Source of the DNA: an uncultured Bacteroidales bacterium
Lineage (GTDB): Bacteria; Bacteroidota; Bacteroidia; Bacteroidales; UBA932
DNA length: 5,369 bases
Direction of reading: 5' to 3'
NCBI GenBank assembly: GCA_946187365.1
Contig: CAMHRD010000095.1
Location: forward strand, 1 to 5,369
Shown: positions 4,660 to 5,369 of the stretch, in pieces
Layout of the letters: every line of letters begins with the position of its first letter
How positions within the stretch are numbered: position 1 is the stretch's first letter
Notes under the pieces: generated by a model
What the model was told of the DNA's origin: nothing
Seen by the model: the letters and a program-made list of their open reading frames with translations, nothing else
Database searches by the model: none
Position numbers and translations under genes: made by a program

Positions 4660-5369
4660 TTAGCGGGGGAAGAGGGCGTAGATGGCGGAGCCGCTGCCGG
4701 TCATGGAGACGTAGGATGCGCCAACCTCTTTGAGGGAATCTTTAACTTTTTGCAGCTGAGGGAACTCCTTAAATACGGGAGCTTCAAAGTCATTAACCAT
4801 TACACCGTCCCACTCTGAAACGGGCCTTGTAACAAGCTCCGTAACAGGCGTGTACGGCTGCCTTTTATCTCTCTTTGGAACAATTGAGTAGGCGTGGCCG
4901 GTGGAGACAAAGCAGTCACTTGAGAAGACAATCTCCACACGGTAGTTCTTAACAAGATTATCTACAGCCTTAACAACGTCCTCTCCAAAACGCTCATCCA
5001 GAGGAGTTAAGACCTCTCCTCTTCCTGTAACCAACATTGGTTTGTTCTCAACAAAGAAGGGACAGTCACTGCCTAGTTGTGCGGCAAACTCCAACACTTT
5101 CTCTTTGGAGATATTGAGGTTGCAGAGCGTATCAATTGCCTTGAGAGTGCAGACTCCGTCACTGCTTCCGCCGCCAAGTCCGGCACCTACGGGGAGGTGT
5201 TTTTCCAGAGAGATTGTCATAGGAGGAAGAGCGTAAACTGCATCTAAAAGTTTGTATGCTTTAACGCAGATATTGTCCTCAGGATTGCCAGGATATTCCA
5301 AGCCGCTCTCCAACATCACAACTCCGCTATTCCCTTCGTTTCCAATGGAAACGGTTAATTTATCGGGAG
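4660..5369 (-). CDS. ispE: 4-diphosphocytidyl-2-C-methyl-D-erythritol kinase, N-terminus off window
   Basis: Cytoplasmic GHMP-family kinase of the MEP isoprenoid pathway; it phosphorylates CDP-methylerythritol at the 2-hydroxyl using ATP. The frame is open to the right edge (5' end on the minus strand), so the GTG at 5319 is an internal Val and the true start lies beyond 5369. About 235 residues are visible of roughly 270-280. Seen: the ATP-binding GHMP motif PVGAGLGGGSSD (nt 5193-5158), the LGSDCPFF segment whose Asp (nt 5067-5065) corresponds to the catalytic Asp of E. coli IspE (LGADVPVF), the NDFE segment, and the C-terminal glycine motif SMTGSGSAIYALF. The N-terminal catalytic Lys region is not in the window. 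It ends 139 bp from, and convergent with, the DUF3800 gene. Arginine codons match the operon genes, so it is native. Confidence 0.97.
   Translation of the reverse strand, partial: PDKLTVSIGNEGNSGVVMLESGLEYPGNPEDNICVKAYKLLDAVYALPPMTISLEKHLPVGAGLGGGSSDGVCTLKAIDTLCNLNISKEKVLEFAAQLGSDCPFFVENKPMLVTGRGEVLTPLDERFGEDVVKAVDNLVKNYRVEIVFSSDCFVSTGHAYSIVPKRDKRQPYTPVTELVTRPVSEWDGVMVNDFEAPVFKEFPQLQKVKDSLKEVGASYVSMTGSGSAIYALFPR

Noticed and set aside
4630..4818. 62-codon plus-strand frame over the 3' end of ispE
   Set aside because: It is antisense to ispE, Gly/Ala-rich because it mirrors GHMP glycine codons, and has no signal for expression.

Overview
The window looks like a chromosomal segment of a Bacteroidota member, probably Bacteroidales. 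The rbfA / FtsX-type permease pair is a familiar arrangement there. Start codons lack clear Shine-Dalgarno sequences, and the best promoter matches are the Bacteroides type (TTTG at -33, TAnnTTTG at -7). Species cannot be fixed from sequence alone.

Layout. Positions 1-2599 are a tight plus-strand operon: the 3' part of tyrS (tyrosyl-tRNA synthetase), rbfA (30S maturation factor) 3 bp later, and a LolC/E-like permease whose ATG overlaps the rbfA stop (TAATG). After 50 bp comes a plus-strand gene (2650-3564) for a secreted protein of unknown function with a signal peptide and a His/Asp-rich C-terminal motif block. Its stop codon sits inside a small hairpin followed by eight T. A 191-bp gap (3565-3755) holds an 11-bp perfect inverted repeat, direct repeats and possible stem-loops. 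The DUF3800 gene (3756-4520, plus) follows; its arginine codon use is unlike every neighbour and suggests acquisition. Convergent to it, ispE (MEP pathway kinase) occupies 4660-5369 on the minus strand and runs off the right edge.

Most notable region: the 139 bp between DUF3800 and ispE. On the minus strand it has an excellent Bacteroidota promoter match (TTTG-N19-TATCTTTG) whose spacer is almost filled by an inverted repeat. Just downstream, about 75 nt can fold into three successive hairpins. The last is a 14-bp stem capped by a GUAA tetraloop and followed by a U-rich tail. Its pairs include G-U wobbles that exist only on the minus strand. No convincing protein starts there, so I read it as a small non-coding RNA next to, and tail-to-tail with, the DUF3800 gene. 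From memory, several structured RNA motif classes have been reported near DUF3800 genes, so the pair could be one such RNA-protein module; that link is inference.

The core genes are housekeeping (translation, ribosome assembly, envelope transport, isoprenoid precursors). The DUF3800 gene with its flanking structured DNA is the accessory piece set among them.
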